A stretch of 64,000 nucleotides of DNA from positions 4,406,001 to 4,470,000 of the forward strand of contig NZ_CP085636.1 of assembly GCF_027571385.1 (NCBI RefSeq), read 5' to 3'. Positions within the stretch are counted from its first letter, which is position 1. The number at the start of each line of letters is the position of its first letter. The position numbers and the translations under genes were made by a program. Under the pieces are notes generated by a model. The model was given only the letters and a program-made list of their open reading frames with translations. It did not search any database and was not told where the DNA came from. Source of the DNA: Shewanella sp. MTB7 (lineage in GTDB: Bacteria > Pseudomonadota > Gammaproteobacteria > Enterobacterales > Shewanellaceae). Shown here piece after piece: positions 1 through 10,717 of this stretch.

Positions 1-1094
<1,094 letters not shown>

Positions 1095-1147
1095 CTAGGA
1101 CGGGGCGCAATTATACCAAAGCCCTAGCGATTCGACAAACAAGATTA

Positions 1148-1948
1148 TTAGAAAGTTTTAACTTCTTGTGATTTTACTTCATCCCAGTATTGATCGAGCT
1201 CATCCAAAGTATGATCTTCCATCGACTTACCCGTTTGATTTGCTAACGATTCTACCCCTCGAAAACGTCTTTCAAACTTTCTGTTTGCCTGACGTAATGC
1301 CTGCTCGGGTTCAACGCCAAGGTGCCGGGCAAGATTCACCACGGCAAATAGCAGATCGCCCATTTCGTCCTGAACTCTATCTTGACTAATTTCATCTTGC
1401 TTAACTTCATATATTACTTCGCCTATTTCTTCATGGATTTTATCCACAACAGGCCCAAGTTCTGCCCAATCGAAGCCAACTCGAGCAACACGTTTTTGAA
1501 TTTTGACAGAGCGAGATAGTGCAGGTAAACCAACGGGTATATTATCCAATACAGAGTGCAGATCTTTATCGCTGCGTTCTTTAGCCTTAATCTGCTCCCA
1601 GTTATCTTTTACCTGCTCTGCACTCGCATCGATTAGGGAACCAAATACATGAGGATGGCGAGAGGTCAGTTTATTACAGATTTTGTCTACGACATCGCCA
1701 AAATCAAACAAACCAGCTTCTCTACCTAACTGACAATAGAATACTATCTGAAACAGCAGATCACCCAATTCATCGGGCAGCTCATCCATCGCCATTCTCT
1801 CTATGGTATCAGCCACTTCATAGGCTTCTTCCAAGGTGAATGGAACGATTGTCTCAAAGCTCTGAGCTTTATCCCAAGGGCAACCCGTATGGGGGTCCCT
1901 AAGCTTAGCCATAATATCGAGCAGAGGTTTAATATCATTACTGTGCAT
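1148..1948 (-). CDS. mazG: Nucleoside triphosphate pyrophosphohydrolase MazG
   Basis: MazG hydrolyses (d)NTPs to the monophosphate and pyrophosphate, and in E. coli it tempers the (p)ppGpp response. The 266-residue product has the usual two tandem MazG domains. The first contains CPWDKAQSF and EEAYEV near residues 22-45, with an ExxD metal motif (DELGDLLFQ) around 57-65. The second carries EIGEV and DEMGDLLFA around residues 170-205. The length is normal for the family. It sits between relA and pyrG, downstream of a relA terminator hairpin. No toxin/antitoxin mazEF pair lies between relA and mazG here, unlike in E. coli. Confidence 0.95.
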   Translation of the reverse strand: MHSNDIKPLLDIMAKLRDPHTGCPWDKAQSFETIVPFTLEEAYEVADTIERMAMDELPDELGDLLFQIVFYCQLGREAGLFDFGDVVDKICNKLTSRHPHVFGSLIDASAEQVKDNWEQIKAKERSDKDLHSVLDNIPVGLPALSRSVKIQKRVARVGFDWAELGPVVDKIHEEIGEVIYEVKQDEISQDRVQDEMGDLLFAVVNLARHLGVEPEQALRQANRKFERRFRGVESLANQTGKSMEDHTLDELDQYWDEVKSQEVKTF

Positions 1949-1982
1949 AGCTAAACCTTAAAATAGTGTTTTGGAAAATGAA

Positions 1983-2004
1983 AATGACGACCAAGGTCGT
2001 CATT
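1983..2004 (-). terminator. Hairpin terminator after relA
   Basis: A perfect 10-base stem (AATGACGACC / GGTCGTCATT) with a 2-base loop lies between the relA stop and the mazG start. On the minus strand it is followed by a moderately T-rich stretch, so it probably ends or attenuates the relA transcript. Confidence 0.65.
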
Positions 2005-2025
2005 CTTTTTATAATAGTTAGATTA

Positions 2026-4233
2026 TTAAAGCCTTCTAGCTTCGCTCACACCTTCGATTTGAGTAAGCTTAGCCACCACACGAGAAAGCCCATCTAAATT
2101 ATACAGCTCGAGTTCAAGTTCTATCGTAGCGGTCTGAGTTTTTACATCCGATGTGGAACTCATGGCCATCACATGGGACTTTTCTGCTGCTAAAACTGAT
2201 GTTAAATCTCTGAGTAAACCCGAGCGATCGTTGGCAATAATGCGTAAGCGGATCTTATAACCGCCAGAGTAATGCTCGCCCCACACCACATCGACGGTTC
2301 GCTCAGGGTGGACTCGCATCAACTCTTTCACCTGTTCACAGTCGGCTCTGTGTACCGAGATGCCTCGACCTTTAGTGATAAAACCAAAAATTTCATCACC
2401 CGGTACTGGCTGACAGCAACGAGCTATATGACTCATCAGGTTACCTACACCGTTAACCTCTACTTGACCTTTATTCTCTTTCTTAGACTTAATCCCACTC
2501 TTCTTGACTAACTCTTCAACAGCCGTTTCATCATCCACTTGGTTAATGCGCATTTGGCTCTGTACATGGTTAACCACTTGATTAAGCCGTACGTCACCGC
2601 CTCCGATACTGGCCAGAAGATCATCCATACTCACAAGATTGAAACGCTCGACCGCACTCTGAGCATCTTTAAGCTTAAGTCCCGCTCTAGCTAGCTCAGC
2701 CTCTAGCATCTCTTTCCCAGCAACAATGTTTTTATCTCTATCTTGCTGTTTAAACCAATGCTGTATTTTAGAGCGTGCACGTGAAGTGCGGATATAACCT
2801 AAATTAGGGTTTAACCAATCACGCTTAGGATTCGGATGTTTAGAGGTAATGATCTCGACGCGCTGACCCGTCTCAACCTGATAGGTAAAGGGAACTATCC
2901 GTCCATCGACCTTAGCACCGATACATTTATGTCCCACATGAGAGTGAATATAGTAGGCAAAATCGAGCACACTCGAACCCGATGGTAGATCAACGACCTC
3001 ACCACTCGGAGTAAAGACATAAACCCGATCTTCAAATACCTGACTGCGCACCTCTTCGACTAAATTACCACTTTCGGCCACATCTTCCTGCCACTGCAGA
3101 ATTTTACGTAGCCAGTTTATTTTCTCTTCATAACCACTCTGCTTGCCGCCGCTCGCGCCCTCTTTATACTTCCAGTGTGCCGCAACTCCGAGTTCGGCAT
3201 CTTCATGCATCTGCTCAGTACGTATCTGAATCTCGACCGTTTTACCCTCTGGCCCCACGACAATGGTATGAATTGACTGGTAACCATTAGGTTTAGGATT
3301 GGCGACATAATCATCAAACTCACGTGGGATGTGGTACCAAAGTGTATGGACAACACCGAGCGCGCCATAGCAATCTTGCAATCTATCGGTCACGATCCGC
3401 ACGGCGCGGACATCAAACAACTCATCAAACTTGAGATCTTTGCCCTTCATCTTTTTCCAGATGCTATAGATATGCTTAGGCCGACCATAGACTTTTGCCC
3501 TGATCTGATCTTTATCTAGTCGGGTCTGAAGTTGCTCGACAAACTCATCAATAAAGGTCTCACGATCCAATCTTTTACCATCGAGTTGTTTCGCTATCTC
3601 TTTATAAATTTTCGGGTGCAAGTAGCGAAAAGAGATATCTTCAAGTTCCCATTTTAGCTGACCAATACCAAGCCTGTTAGCTAGAGGTGCGTAGATATCG
3701 GCGATTTCACGCGCCAATAATACCCGCGTCTCCTCATCGGCATTTTTAACTTCTCTAAGCAGGCAAATGCGCTCGGCCAGTTTTATGACCACTGCACGGA
3801 CATCTTCCACCATAGCCAGTAGCATGCGACGAATATTATCTATTTTAACATCACTGGTTCGGGACTGATTATCGACTTTGAGTGCACCGATGGCATTCAT
3901 GGTCTCGACACTCATCACTAATTTGGCTAACTCACTACCGAAACTATCCTCTAGCGCCTCTTTAGATATAATCCCTGCCTCGAAGACGACAAACAGCACT
4001 GACGCCTGCAGGGTTTCTATATCCATGTTCAGTGGTGCTAAGATCTCAATCATCTCTCTGGCACGTTGGAGTGTTAGCGCTTTGTGCTCTTTGCTTCCAG
4101 CAAGCATGATCTCGATACAGCTGATCAGTTCGAGTAGTGTTTGAGCTTCATCCGTGTCACTAATGTAGCGGTTTACCCACTCTTCTAGTTGAAAATTAGG
4201 ATCGCTAAAGTGCCCTTCTCGAACTGATACCAT
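2026..4233 (-). CDS. relA: GTP pyrophosphokinase RelA ((p)ppGpp synthetase I)
   Basis: RelA makes (p)ppGpp on ribosomes stalled with uncharged tRNA. I start it at the ATG at 4231-4233 (MVSVREGHFSD), which has AAGGA about 10 bases upstream. A longer in-frame ATG at 4278 adds 15 residues without a better ribosome site. The 735-residue protein has the degenerate amino-terminal hydrolase region, the synthetase domain (GRPKHIYSIWKKM, then YQSIHT), a TGS domain (VYVFTPSGEVVDLPSG), a conserved Cys-containing stretch (ARCCQPVPGD) and a carboxyl ACT domain. The lack of an intact HD motif in the first domain fits RelA rather than SpoT. Its neighbours are rlmD upstream and mazG downstream. Confidence 0.96.
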   Translation of the reverse strand: MVSVREGHFSDPNFQLEEWVNRYISDTDEAQTLLELISCIEIMLAGSKEHKALTLQRAREMIEILAPLNMDIETLQASVLFVVFEAGIISKEALEDSFGSELAKLVMSVETMNAIGALKVDNQSRTSDVKIDNIRRMLLAMVEDVRAVVIKLAERICLLREVKNADEETRVLLAREIADIYAPLANRLGIGQLKWELEDISFRYLHPKIYKEIAKQLDGKRLDRETFIDEFVEQLQTRLDKDQIRAKVYGRPKHIYSIWKKMKGKDLKFDELFDVRAVRIVTDRLQDCYGALGVVHTLWYHIPREFDDYVANPKPNGYQSIHTIVVGPEGKTVEIQIRTEQMHEDAELGVAAHWKYKEGASGGKQSGYEEKINWLRKILQWQEDVAESGNLVEEVRSQVFEDRVYVFTPSGEVVDLPSGSSVLDFAYYIHSHVGHKCIGAKVDGRIVPFTYQVETGQRVEIITSKHPNPKRDWLNPNLGYIRTSRARSKIQHWFKQQDRDKNIVAGKEMLEAELARAGLKLKDAQSAVERFNLVSMDDLLASIGGGDVRLNQVVNHVQSQMRINQVDDETAVEELVKKSGIKSKKENKGQVEVNGVGNLMSHIARCCQPVPGDEIFGFITKGRGISVHRADCEQVKELMRVHPERTVDVVWGEHYSGGYKIRLRIIANDRSGLLRDLTSVLAAEKSHVMAMSSTSDVKTQTATIELELELYNLDGLSRVVAKLTQIEGVSEARRL

Positions 4234-4372
4234 CTCAATTTCGTCCTTAACTTTGAAACAAAATAATAATATAGCCACCTATCTTCAACATTATGATCTT
4301 ATTGTCAATTAACAAGAGCTGAATATTATTTATTTAGTTATTTTTTCATCAATTAGGTGAATTAACCTCAAC

Positions 4373-5704
4373 TCAGGCTAATTCAAATAGTGCCATAGCT
4401 TCAATATGGTGTGTTTGTGGAAACATATCGATTAAACCTAGCTTTTTCAATTTATAGCCATGCTTAAGTAAAGGTTCACTATCTCTAGCTAAACTTGATG
4501 GATCGCAAGAAACATAAACGATAGATTTAGGTTTCATCTTCTTCAACCATTGCAGACTCTCAAACGCCCCAGCTCTTGCAGGATCGAGCAACAACTTATC
4601 CACTTTGCCTAACCAGGGCTCTTTTGAGAGATCAGCACTTAAATCCGTGTGGAAAAATGTCACTTCTGGCAAACCACTTTGTTTGGCATTATTTCTGGCC
4701 TGAGACACCATTTCAGGTACACCTTCAACGCCAATCACCTCGGCACCGGATTTTGCTAGCGGCAAGCTGAAATTCCCCACACCACAGAAAAGGTCCAGTA
4801 CTCGTTCATCGGCTTTCACTTCAAGCCATTGGACCGCTTGCTCCACCATAGCCGCATTAATCTCACCATTCACCTGTACAAAACTACCCGGCGTGAAACT
4901 CAGCTTAATTTCATGATCTAAGGTATAAAAAGGCAGTTCATTAGGCCCTTCAAGCACAGCAAGCTCACCTTCATTACCTTGAACAATCAGATTTACGCTA
5001 TGTTCTTTTGCAAACAGAGTCAATTTATCACTATCTTTTTCCGATAGCTCTTTAGTCATTCTGACGACGATAAACTGACCATTATCAACATCTATGAGCT
5101 CTACATGCCCTAACGCTCTTCGACCAGACAACTGATTTAAGACCTTAGATAAAGGAAAGATTAACCGAGACAATGAGATCGATAAAACAGAGCACTCAGC
5201 AATATCTATCACCTCTTTACTCGACTGGGCTCTAAAACCTAACGTGGTTTTTTTAGTTGCTTGATGGTAATAAGTCGCTAAACGCGCACGACGACGATAA
5301 GCCCATTGTTCACCGATGATTGCTGGTACTAAAGTGTCCACTTTGGTATGACTCAATTTCGCCATTAAGCCTACCAGCACTGATTCTTTATGGTCACGTT
5401 GCTTGTCTAAGGCAAGATGCTGTAGATCGCAACCACCACATTCTCGATAATGAGCGCATTTAGGCTCAATACGATCCGGTGAGCGACTCTCAATTTTAAG
5501 TAGTTTAGCCCTCGAGTGACGCTTCTTCTGCTCAGTCACCTGAACCATCACTTTCTCTTCAGGTAGGGCTCCGGGGATAAAGATAATTTTGCCTTGGTGT
5601 TGAGCAATGCCAGCTCCTAGATGATCCAAGCGGGTCACGTCGAGTAACACTTTGGCAGAGAGTTGCTTTGAACTGTTTGGTTTTGCTTTAAAAAACTGTG
5701 CCAT
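4373..5704 (-). CDS. rlmD: 23S rRNA (uracil-1939 C5)-methyltransferase RlmD
   Basis: RlmD (RumA) methylates U1939 of 23S rRNA with SAM and carries a 4Fe-4S cluster. The 443-residue product has an amino-terminal TRAM domain (about residues 15-75), then the cluster motif [10 protein letters not shown] with a further Cys near residue 170. The SAM-binding motif [15 protein letters not shown] follows, and the catalytic cysteine lies in [11 protein letters not shown] near the end. The size is usual. It is transcribed away from barA with about 100 bases between, as in E. coli and Shewanella, and heads the rlmD-relA-mazG-pyrG series. Confidence 0.95.
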   Translation of the reverse strand: MAQFFKAKPNSSKQLSAKVLLDVTRLDHLGAGIAQHQGKIIFIPGALPEEKVMVQVTEQKKRHSRAKLLKIESRSPDRIEPKCAHYRECGGCDLQHLALDKQRDHKESVLVGLMAKLSHTKVDTLVPAIIGEQWAYRRRARLATYYHQATKKTTLGFRAQSSKEVIDIAECSVLSISLSRLIFPLSKVLNQLSGRRALGHVELIDVDNGQFIVVRMTKELSEKDSDKLTLFAKEHSVNLIVQGNEGELAVLEGPNELPFYTLDHEIKLSFTPGSFVQVNGEINAAMVEQAVQWLEVKADERVLDLFCGVGNFSLPLAKSGAEVIGVEGVPEMVSQARNNAKQSGLPEVTFFHTDLSADLSKEPWLGKVDKLLLDPARAGAFESLQWLKKMKPKSIVYVSCDPSSLARDSEPLLKHGYKLKKLGLIDMFPQTHHIEAMALFELA

Positions 5705-5801
5705 TCTAGGCCTCTAAATCAATAATAATACTGGCCAAGACTGCATAACTTCTGGCAGTCTAGTGATACAAGTATAAGAATCGGGCAGATCAGCGGACCT
5801 A

Positions 5802-8615
5802 ATGAATAAAGCCGACAGCATGACCAAATATAGCCTTAGATCATGGGTGCTCGTATTGGCATTAGCTCCGACCATTCTTATTGGGATCTTATTAGGCAGT
5901 TATTTTACCATAAATCGTTTCTATGAACTCGAAGAAACACTCATCGAGCAAGGAAGCAATATTATTGAGCCCTTAGCCATCGCTGCTGAAATAGGTCTCA
6001 AAAAGCAAGATTTTGAAACAACCAAAAAATTGATCACTGCAGCTCAACTCAATAAATCCTCTCTAGTCCAGTTTATCGCTATTTTCGACACTGAAAATCG
6101 TGTCATCGTCACCTCTCATCACTATAAAGATCATGAATTGATGCGCTACGACAAGTCATTAACGAGCCTGATGAGAACAGAGCTGCAACAAGTGGGTGAT
6201 AGTTTAATTCTGCGCAGTCCCATTTTCTCATCGGATCACGAGCTAAAACTCAGTACCTTTGATGAAAGGGATCCTCAACACCTTGTCGCCACTAAACTTG
6301 GTTATATTGCAATACTGGTCAATAAAGAGAATTCATTGCTTGAGCAGCATAGAGCTGCTGTTGCCGCCTTTATCATCGTCTTGATAGGGGTTCAACTTAA
6401 CTTACTTTTTACTTTCCGTCTGGTTAAAAATGTAACCCAACCCATCACTGACATGGTGAAGGTGGTGGCCAAAATTAGGGAGGGGAAACTCGATACCCGT
6501 GTTGATGGTAATTTGATTGGTGAACTGGATCTCCTTAAGCGCGGTATCAATGCTATGGCGAGTTCGCTGTCTGAATACCATGATGAAATGCAACAAAACA
6601 TTGACCAAGCGACCTCAGATCTCAGGGAAACCTTAGAGCAAATTGAGATCCAAAACGTTGAATTAGATTTAGCAAAAAAACGGGCACTAGAAGCGAGTCG
6701 AATCAAATCTGAATTTCTAGCCAATATGTCTCATGAACTCAGAACCCCACTAAATGGTGTGATCGGCTTCGCTAAACAATTACTTAAGACACCACTGCAT
6801 TCAAGCCAGCAAGACTACATTAATACCATAGAAAAAAGTGCAACAAATCTATTAGAGATCATCAATGACATCTTAGACTTTTCTAAATTAGAAGCGGGAA
6901 AATTAGTCTTAGAGAACTTACCTTTTGCTTTGCGTGAAGTTATCGACGATACCGTAACCTTGTTATCAAATAGCGCGCGCGAGAAGAATATTGAGCTGGT
7001 TATTGACATCGAGCCGTCGATCCCTGAAGCCCTTTGCGGTGATGCGATGCGGATCAGTCAGATTCTTACTAACCTCATCGGTAATGCGATCAAATTCACC
7101 GATAAAGGCAGTGTTCAGCTCAACCTTAAACTCAGCGAAAGCTCAAAAGAAAGAATACTGCTCCGATGTGAGATAACAGACACTGGTATTGGCATCGATA
7201 TCAAACAACAAGAGATACTATTTCAAGCTTTTGGACAAGCAGACACCTCAATCTCGCGTCGATTCGGTGGTACCGGTCTTGGCTTGATTATCACCAAGCG
7301 CTTAGTAAATCGAATGGGGGGACAGATTAGTTGTCAATCCGAAGCTAACATTGGATCCACCTTTAGTTTTACCTTGCCACTAGAAACAAGCCAATACCCG
7401 GTTGGTCAGTTTTTACCTACAAAGAAACTCCTGAACAAAACCGTATTATTAGTAGAGCCTAGAGAGCTGTCTAATAATGCCTTGGCAAGACAGTTCGACC
7501 ATTGGGGCATGAGAGTCACAAACCTGCATTCATCGACACAGCTCGAAGTACATATAAGGCAAAACTCTACCATATATGATTATGGTGTCGTCAGCTGTAA
7601 GGGGTTAAACCCAAATAAAGACTCCTCAGAACAGTTAAAGATAATTAAAGCCTCTTGCCATTACTTAATCTTCCTTTCTGGTACCAATGAACAAAACTTA
7701 CACATAATATTTGGTTCCGTTGATAAGATTTTCCCCGCACCAGTAGGCACAAATACATTAGCTAAAATACTTATTGATCCTAAGCCTGATACCGATAGCT
7801 CATACCAACATGTAGTTCATAGCCAAGCCGAACCCGTCGCCAGAGAGGCATTGAGCGTACTTGCCGTCGATGACAACCCTGCAAACCTTAAGCTAATTGA
7901 TACGCTACTAAAGGAACTTGTCACTCAAGTTACTGTGATAAACAATGGCAAAGGCGCGGTTAAGGTCGCTCAGGAACGTAGTTTTGATCTTATATTTATG
8001 GATATTCAAATGCCAGGCACAGACGGGATCAACGCGACTAAGCAGATACGTCAGCAATCCTTAAACCGCAACACTCCCATTATTGCCGTAACAGCTCATG
8101 CTATTGCCGAAGAGAGAGAGCTTATTCAACGAAGTGGAATGGACGGTTACCTGCCCAAACCTATTGATGAAGCTGCACTTAAGAGTGTTATTCATCGTTG
8201 GAAGACGCGACCTAAATTTACCCATTTCGATCCCTTTACCCTTAATTGGGAACTGTGTTTAGCACAAGCGAACCAAAAACAAGATTTAGCATTGGATATG
8301 CTTAAAATGTTAGTAGCCTCTATTCCTGAAACCACAGAGCTGATAAAAACAGCACTAGAGGAGTTTAATCTGGAGTCGATGCTCTCATCTATACATAAAC
8401 TCCACGGAGCATGCTGTTATTGCGGCGTACCTACGGCACAGAAGCTTTGCCAGCAGATTGAGTCATATTTAAAAGATGACTCTGCAGTTGCCGATGTCGA
8501 ACCTGAAATACTTGAGTTACTTGACGAGCTAACTAAGGTAGAATCAGCCGCAATTCAAGTGATATCACAGTTATCAACGGACGTAATAGATGACAACCAA
8601 ACTAGGCTTCTTTAA
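5802..8615 (+). CDS. barA: Hybrid sensor histidine kinase BarA
   Basis: BarA is the tripartite inner-membrane kinase that phosphorylates UvrY and so controls the CsrA-titrating small RNAs. The amino end has a transmembrane helix (about residues 14-35), a periplasmic part, a second helix (about 185-206) and a HAMP region. The HisKA box FLANMSHELRTPLNG has its phospho-His at residue 311. The ATPase boxes DTGIGI and GTGLGL follow. A degenerate middle receiver comes next (about 545-660), then a true receiver with phospho-Asp 734 in FMDIQMP, then an HPt domain with His865 in IHKLHGACC. Translation could instead begin at the ATG at 5820 (MTKYSLRSWV); neither start has a strong ribosome site. The 3' end overlaps the next gene by 26 bases. 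Confidence 0.94.
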   Translation: MNKADSMTKYSLRSWVLVLALAPTILIGILLGSYFTINRFYELEETLIEQGSNIIEPLAIAAEIGLKKQDFETTKKLITAAQLNKSSLVQFIAIFDTENRVIVTSHHYKDHELMRYDKSLTSLMRTELQQVGDSLILRSPIFSSDHELKLSTFDERDPQHLVATKLGYIAILVNKENSLLEQHRAAVAAFIIVLIGVQLNLLFTFRLVKNVTQPITDMVKVVAKIREGKLDTRVDGNLIGELDLLKRGINAMASSLSEYHDEMQQNIDQATSDLRETLEQIEIQNVELDLAKKRALEASRIKSEFLANMSHELRTPLNGVIGFAKQLLKTPLHSSQQDYINTIEKSATNLLEIINDILDFSKLEAGKLVLENLPFALREVIDDTVTLLSNSAREKNIELVIDIEPSIPEALCGDAMRISQILTNLIGNAIKFTDKGSVQLNLKLSESSKERILLRCEITDTGIGIDIKQQEILFQAFGQADTSISRRFGGTGLGLIITKRLVNRMGGQISCQSEANIGSTFSFTLPLETSQYPVGQFLPTKKLLNKTVLLVEPRELSNNALARQFDHWGMRVTNLHSSTQLEVHIRQNSTIYDYGVVSCKGLNPNKDSSEQLKIIKASCHYLIFLSGTNEQNLHIIFGSVDKIFPAPVGTNTLAKILIDPKPDTDSSYQHVVHSQAEPVAREALSVLAVDDNPANLKLIDTLLKELVTQVTVINNGKGAVKVAQERSFDLIFMDIQMPGTDGINATKQIRQQSLNRNTPIIAVTAHAIAEERELIQRSGMDGYLPKPIDEAALKSVIHRWKTRPKFTHFDPFTLNWELCLAQANQKQDLALDMLKMLVASIPETTELIKTALEEFNLESMLSSIHKLHGACCYCGVPTAQKLCQQIESYLKDDSAVADVEPEILELLDELTKVESAAIQVISQLSTDVIDDNQTRLL

Positions 8616-9195
8616 ACGAGTAAAAGCATTAGATTTTCAGCAGAAAAAAGTGTTTGCTATTGCCTTATGTCAACGCATGCTACCCAACTATAAACTTTTC
8701 TCCGAAGTCTGTGAGTTTGGTGACCCTCAGGTATTAGACACGGTACTAAACCTGTTATGGCAATCAAGCTATGATTCAAAGCTAAAACTTAATATTGATA
8801 TTTACTTAGAAAGACTGGAGCTTATCACCCCAGATCCGGCTAATTTTGATGTATATGGTGTTTATCCTGCCATGGATGCAACCACAGCTTTGATTGCGCT
8901 CTTAAGTGCACTTCAAAGTAAAATTGAAGAAGATATTGTCAATATTAGTAAATTGTCATCCAGTACTGTGGCAAATTACATTGAAGCCATCTCAGATGTA
9001 GATCTCGATGAAGATGCGTTCGATGACTACATCTTCAATCATGAAGTTATGCTCGATGAGAAAGCACTGCAAGAGAGCTTGTTAACGCTTATTGAAGATA
9101 ACCCTAAACTCAATGCTGAGTTCATAAAATCCTTGCGCAAAGATATTATCGATGCAGGGGTATCCAATATTGGTATAGGTATGCAAGAAGGCTAA
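8590..9195 (+). CDS. yjaG: YjaG family protein (DUF416)
   Basis: This 201-residue protein resembles the YjaG/DUF416 family, small all-helical cytosolic proteins of Gammaproteobacteria whose biochemical role is not established. The recognisable stretch is FAIALCQRMLPNYKLFSE followed by the helical body with VYPAMDATTALIALL. No signal peptide or membrane segment is present. It overlaps the 3' end of barA by 26 bases in another frame, so translation is probably coupled and the two are co-transcribed. DUF3319 follows 10 bases downstream. The family call comes from memory of the sequence pattern. Confidence 0.82.
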   Translation: MTTKLGFFKRVKALDFQQKKVFAIALCQRMLPNYKLFSEVCEFGDPQVLDTVLNLLWQSSYDSKLKLNIDIYLERLELITPDPANFDVYGVYPAMDATTALIALLSALQSKIEEDIVNISKLSSSTVANYIEAISDVDLDEDAFDDYIFNHEVMLDEKALQESLLTLIEDNPKLNAEFIKSLRKDIIDAGVSNIGIGMQEG

Positions 9196-9205
9196 CCTTT
9201 TAATT

Positions 9206-9442
9206 ATGCGTAAGTTAATTTATCAAGGCTTTATTTTAACGAATGCAAAGGGATTAACTGATACTTGGACGCTTTCAATAAGCGGCCAATGTCGAACGGG
9301 TTCCTTGTTTGAGCTTAGAAGACAGATTAATTTCTATCGTGAACTGGGTGTTTTACCGCTAAATAGAATGGCAACCCAGACCCAAGTAGAAACCGTTTCA
9401 GTAATCAAACGTCCTCTCTCACGTCGTCACACTGTTAAATAA
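9206..9442 (+). CDS. DUF3319 family small protein
   Basis: A 78-residue basic protein that looks like the DUF3319 family of Shewanella and Vibrio, which has no known function. Visible features are the start MRKLIYQGFILTNAK, a compact beta-rich body, and an Arg-rich tail (KRPLSRRHTVK). It begins 10 bases after the DUF416 gene and is followed at once by a strong intrinsic terminator, so it is the last gene of the barA-yjaG unit. Confidence 0.75.
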   Translation: MRKLIYQGFILTNAKGLTDTWTLSISGQCRTGSLFELRRQINFYRELGVLPLNRMATQTQVETVSVIKRPLSRRHTVK

Positions 9443-9449
9443 ATAGTCC

Positions 9450-9487
9450 AAAAAGAGACAAGGTTAACTCCAGTCATGTCTCTTTTT
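9450..9487 (+). terminator. Rho-independent terminator of the barA unit
   Basis: AAAAAGAGACA and TGTCTCTTTTT form a perfect 11-base stem around a 16-base loop, and the right arm runs into a T tract. It lies 8 bases after the DUF3319 stop. Confidence 0.85.
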
Positions 9488-9580
9488 AATTTATCTCCCT
9501 AATTGTAGCTAGGACATAGTTCACCTCCCATCTGTTATGGTACTTTAGCTAGGTATGACGCCAACTTGGAACGGTATTTA

Positions 9581-10558
9581 ATGTCACCAATTTTAACCCC
9601 TCTGTTTGCTGTGCTCGCCATGATGATATTAGGTTCACTAGTACAGAAACTTAGACTTTTGCCACCCGACACCGATATGGTACTGAACCAATATGTGTAT
9701 TACGTGGCCTTTCCTGCAATCATGCTTATCGCACTAGCACAAACTCCTATCGATGAGATACTACAATGGGGCTTTATTGCAGGATACAGCTTAGCGATGC
9801 TAATCACCTACCTACTGGTTATGCTGGTATCACATATCACCAATAAAGGTCGTGCAGATCTAGCCGCATTAAGAGCACTCAACACCACATTCGGTAATAC
9901 AGCTTTTATCGGTATCCCATTATTATCCATGCTATTTCCGGGGCAACAATCAGCCCTAGCCGCCGCTGCTATTGCCAGTTTACTCTCGGTGATCGTTTTT
10001 GCCTTAGTCCTTGTCGTTATCGAATTATATCAAGAGAAGAGGAAAGGAAAACAAGGTAAGAAACAGTCAGCACTGCTGATTATCATTCTCTCTTTAATCA
10101 AGAACCCGGTCGTAATTGGCAGCGCTATCGGTGTACTATTGTCCGCCTTCAAGTTTGAATTATTCGAACCCCTCTCTATTATGTTAAAACAGATAGGCAT
10201 GACATCCAGCCCTTGTGCGCTCTTTGCTATCGGCATGGTGCTCGCTAAAGCAAGCGGTAGCCAAGACAGCTACAACATGAAATCCAGTGTGTTCAACCAA
10301 ATTATAGAGCTGAGCTGGATAAACTTTGCTAAATTGTTCATTCAACCCGCACTGGCCTATATTTTATTATCAGCGTTCGGAATTAAGGGGGATTACTTCG
10401 TCATGGGAGTATTACTGGCTTCTCTTCCAACGGCAGCGAGTGTGTATCTGTTAGCTGAAAGGTATCAGATTAAAGTGATGATAAGTGCACAAGCAATTAT
10501 GCTAGGCACAATATTAAGTATTGTAACCTTGCCTTTAATAGATCAATTTTTACATTAA
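9581..10558 (+). CDS. AEC-family transporter (auxin efflux carrier-like permease)
   Basis: An integral inner-membrane permease of the AEC/bile-acid-transporter superfamily. Members export or import small organic acids such as malonate or malate; the substrate cannot be told from sequence. About ten hydrophobic helices are visible, beginning with LTPLFAVLAMMILGSLV and ending with SAQAIMLGTILSIVTLPLI. A charged cytosolic loop (KRKGKQGKKQ) separates the two five-helix halves, and NTTFGNTAFIGIPLL is a typical AEC motif. I chose the ATG at 9581 because GGAACGG lies about 8 bases upstream; a TTG at 9566 is in frame but overlaps that site. It is flanked by terminators on the left and the recN promoter on the right. 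Confidence 0.88.
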   Translation: MSPILTPLFAVLAMMILGSLVQKLRLLPPDTDMVLNQYVYYVAFPAIMLIALAQTPIDEILQWGFIAGYSLAMLITYLLVMLVSHITNKGRADLAALRALNTTFGNTAFIGIPLLSMLFPGQQSALAAAAIASLLSVIVFALVLVVIELYQEKRKGKQGKKQSALLIIILSLIKNPVVIGSAIGVLLSAFKFELFEPLSIMLKQIGMTSSPCALFAIGMVLAKASGSQDSYNMKSSVFNQIIELSWINFAKLFIQPALAYILLSAFGIKGDYFVMGVLLASLPTAASVYLLAERYQIKVMISAQAIMLGTILSIVTLPLIDQFLH

Positions 10559-10653
10559 AAATATCGATAGATAACACATTAATATTTAAGTGATTTAAAT
10601 GCTTAAACAGCAGTATTCACAGGTAACGCAAGGTTATTTTTCACACAACACTT

Positions 10654-10695
10654 TACTGTATATAAAATCAGTATATACTGTTCATAAACACAGTA
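10654..10695 (+). promoter_or_regulatory. Two LexA (SOS) boxes upstream of recN
   Basis: Two CTG-N10-CAG palindromes stand next to each other, at 10654-10673 (TACTGTATATAAAATCAGTA) and 10676-10695 (TACTGTTCATAAACACAGTA), with the recN ATG 22 bases further on. This matches the multiple-operator arrangement of E. coli recN and predicts tight LexA repression with strong SOS induction. Confidence 0.93.
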
Positions 10696-10717
10696 CCTAA
10701 AGTAAGGGTGTCTCATC

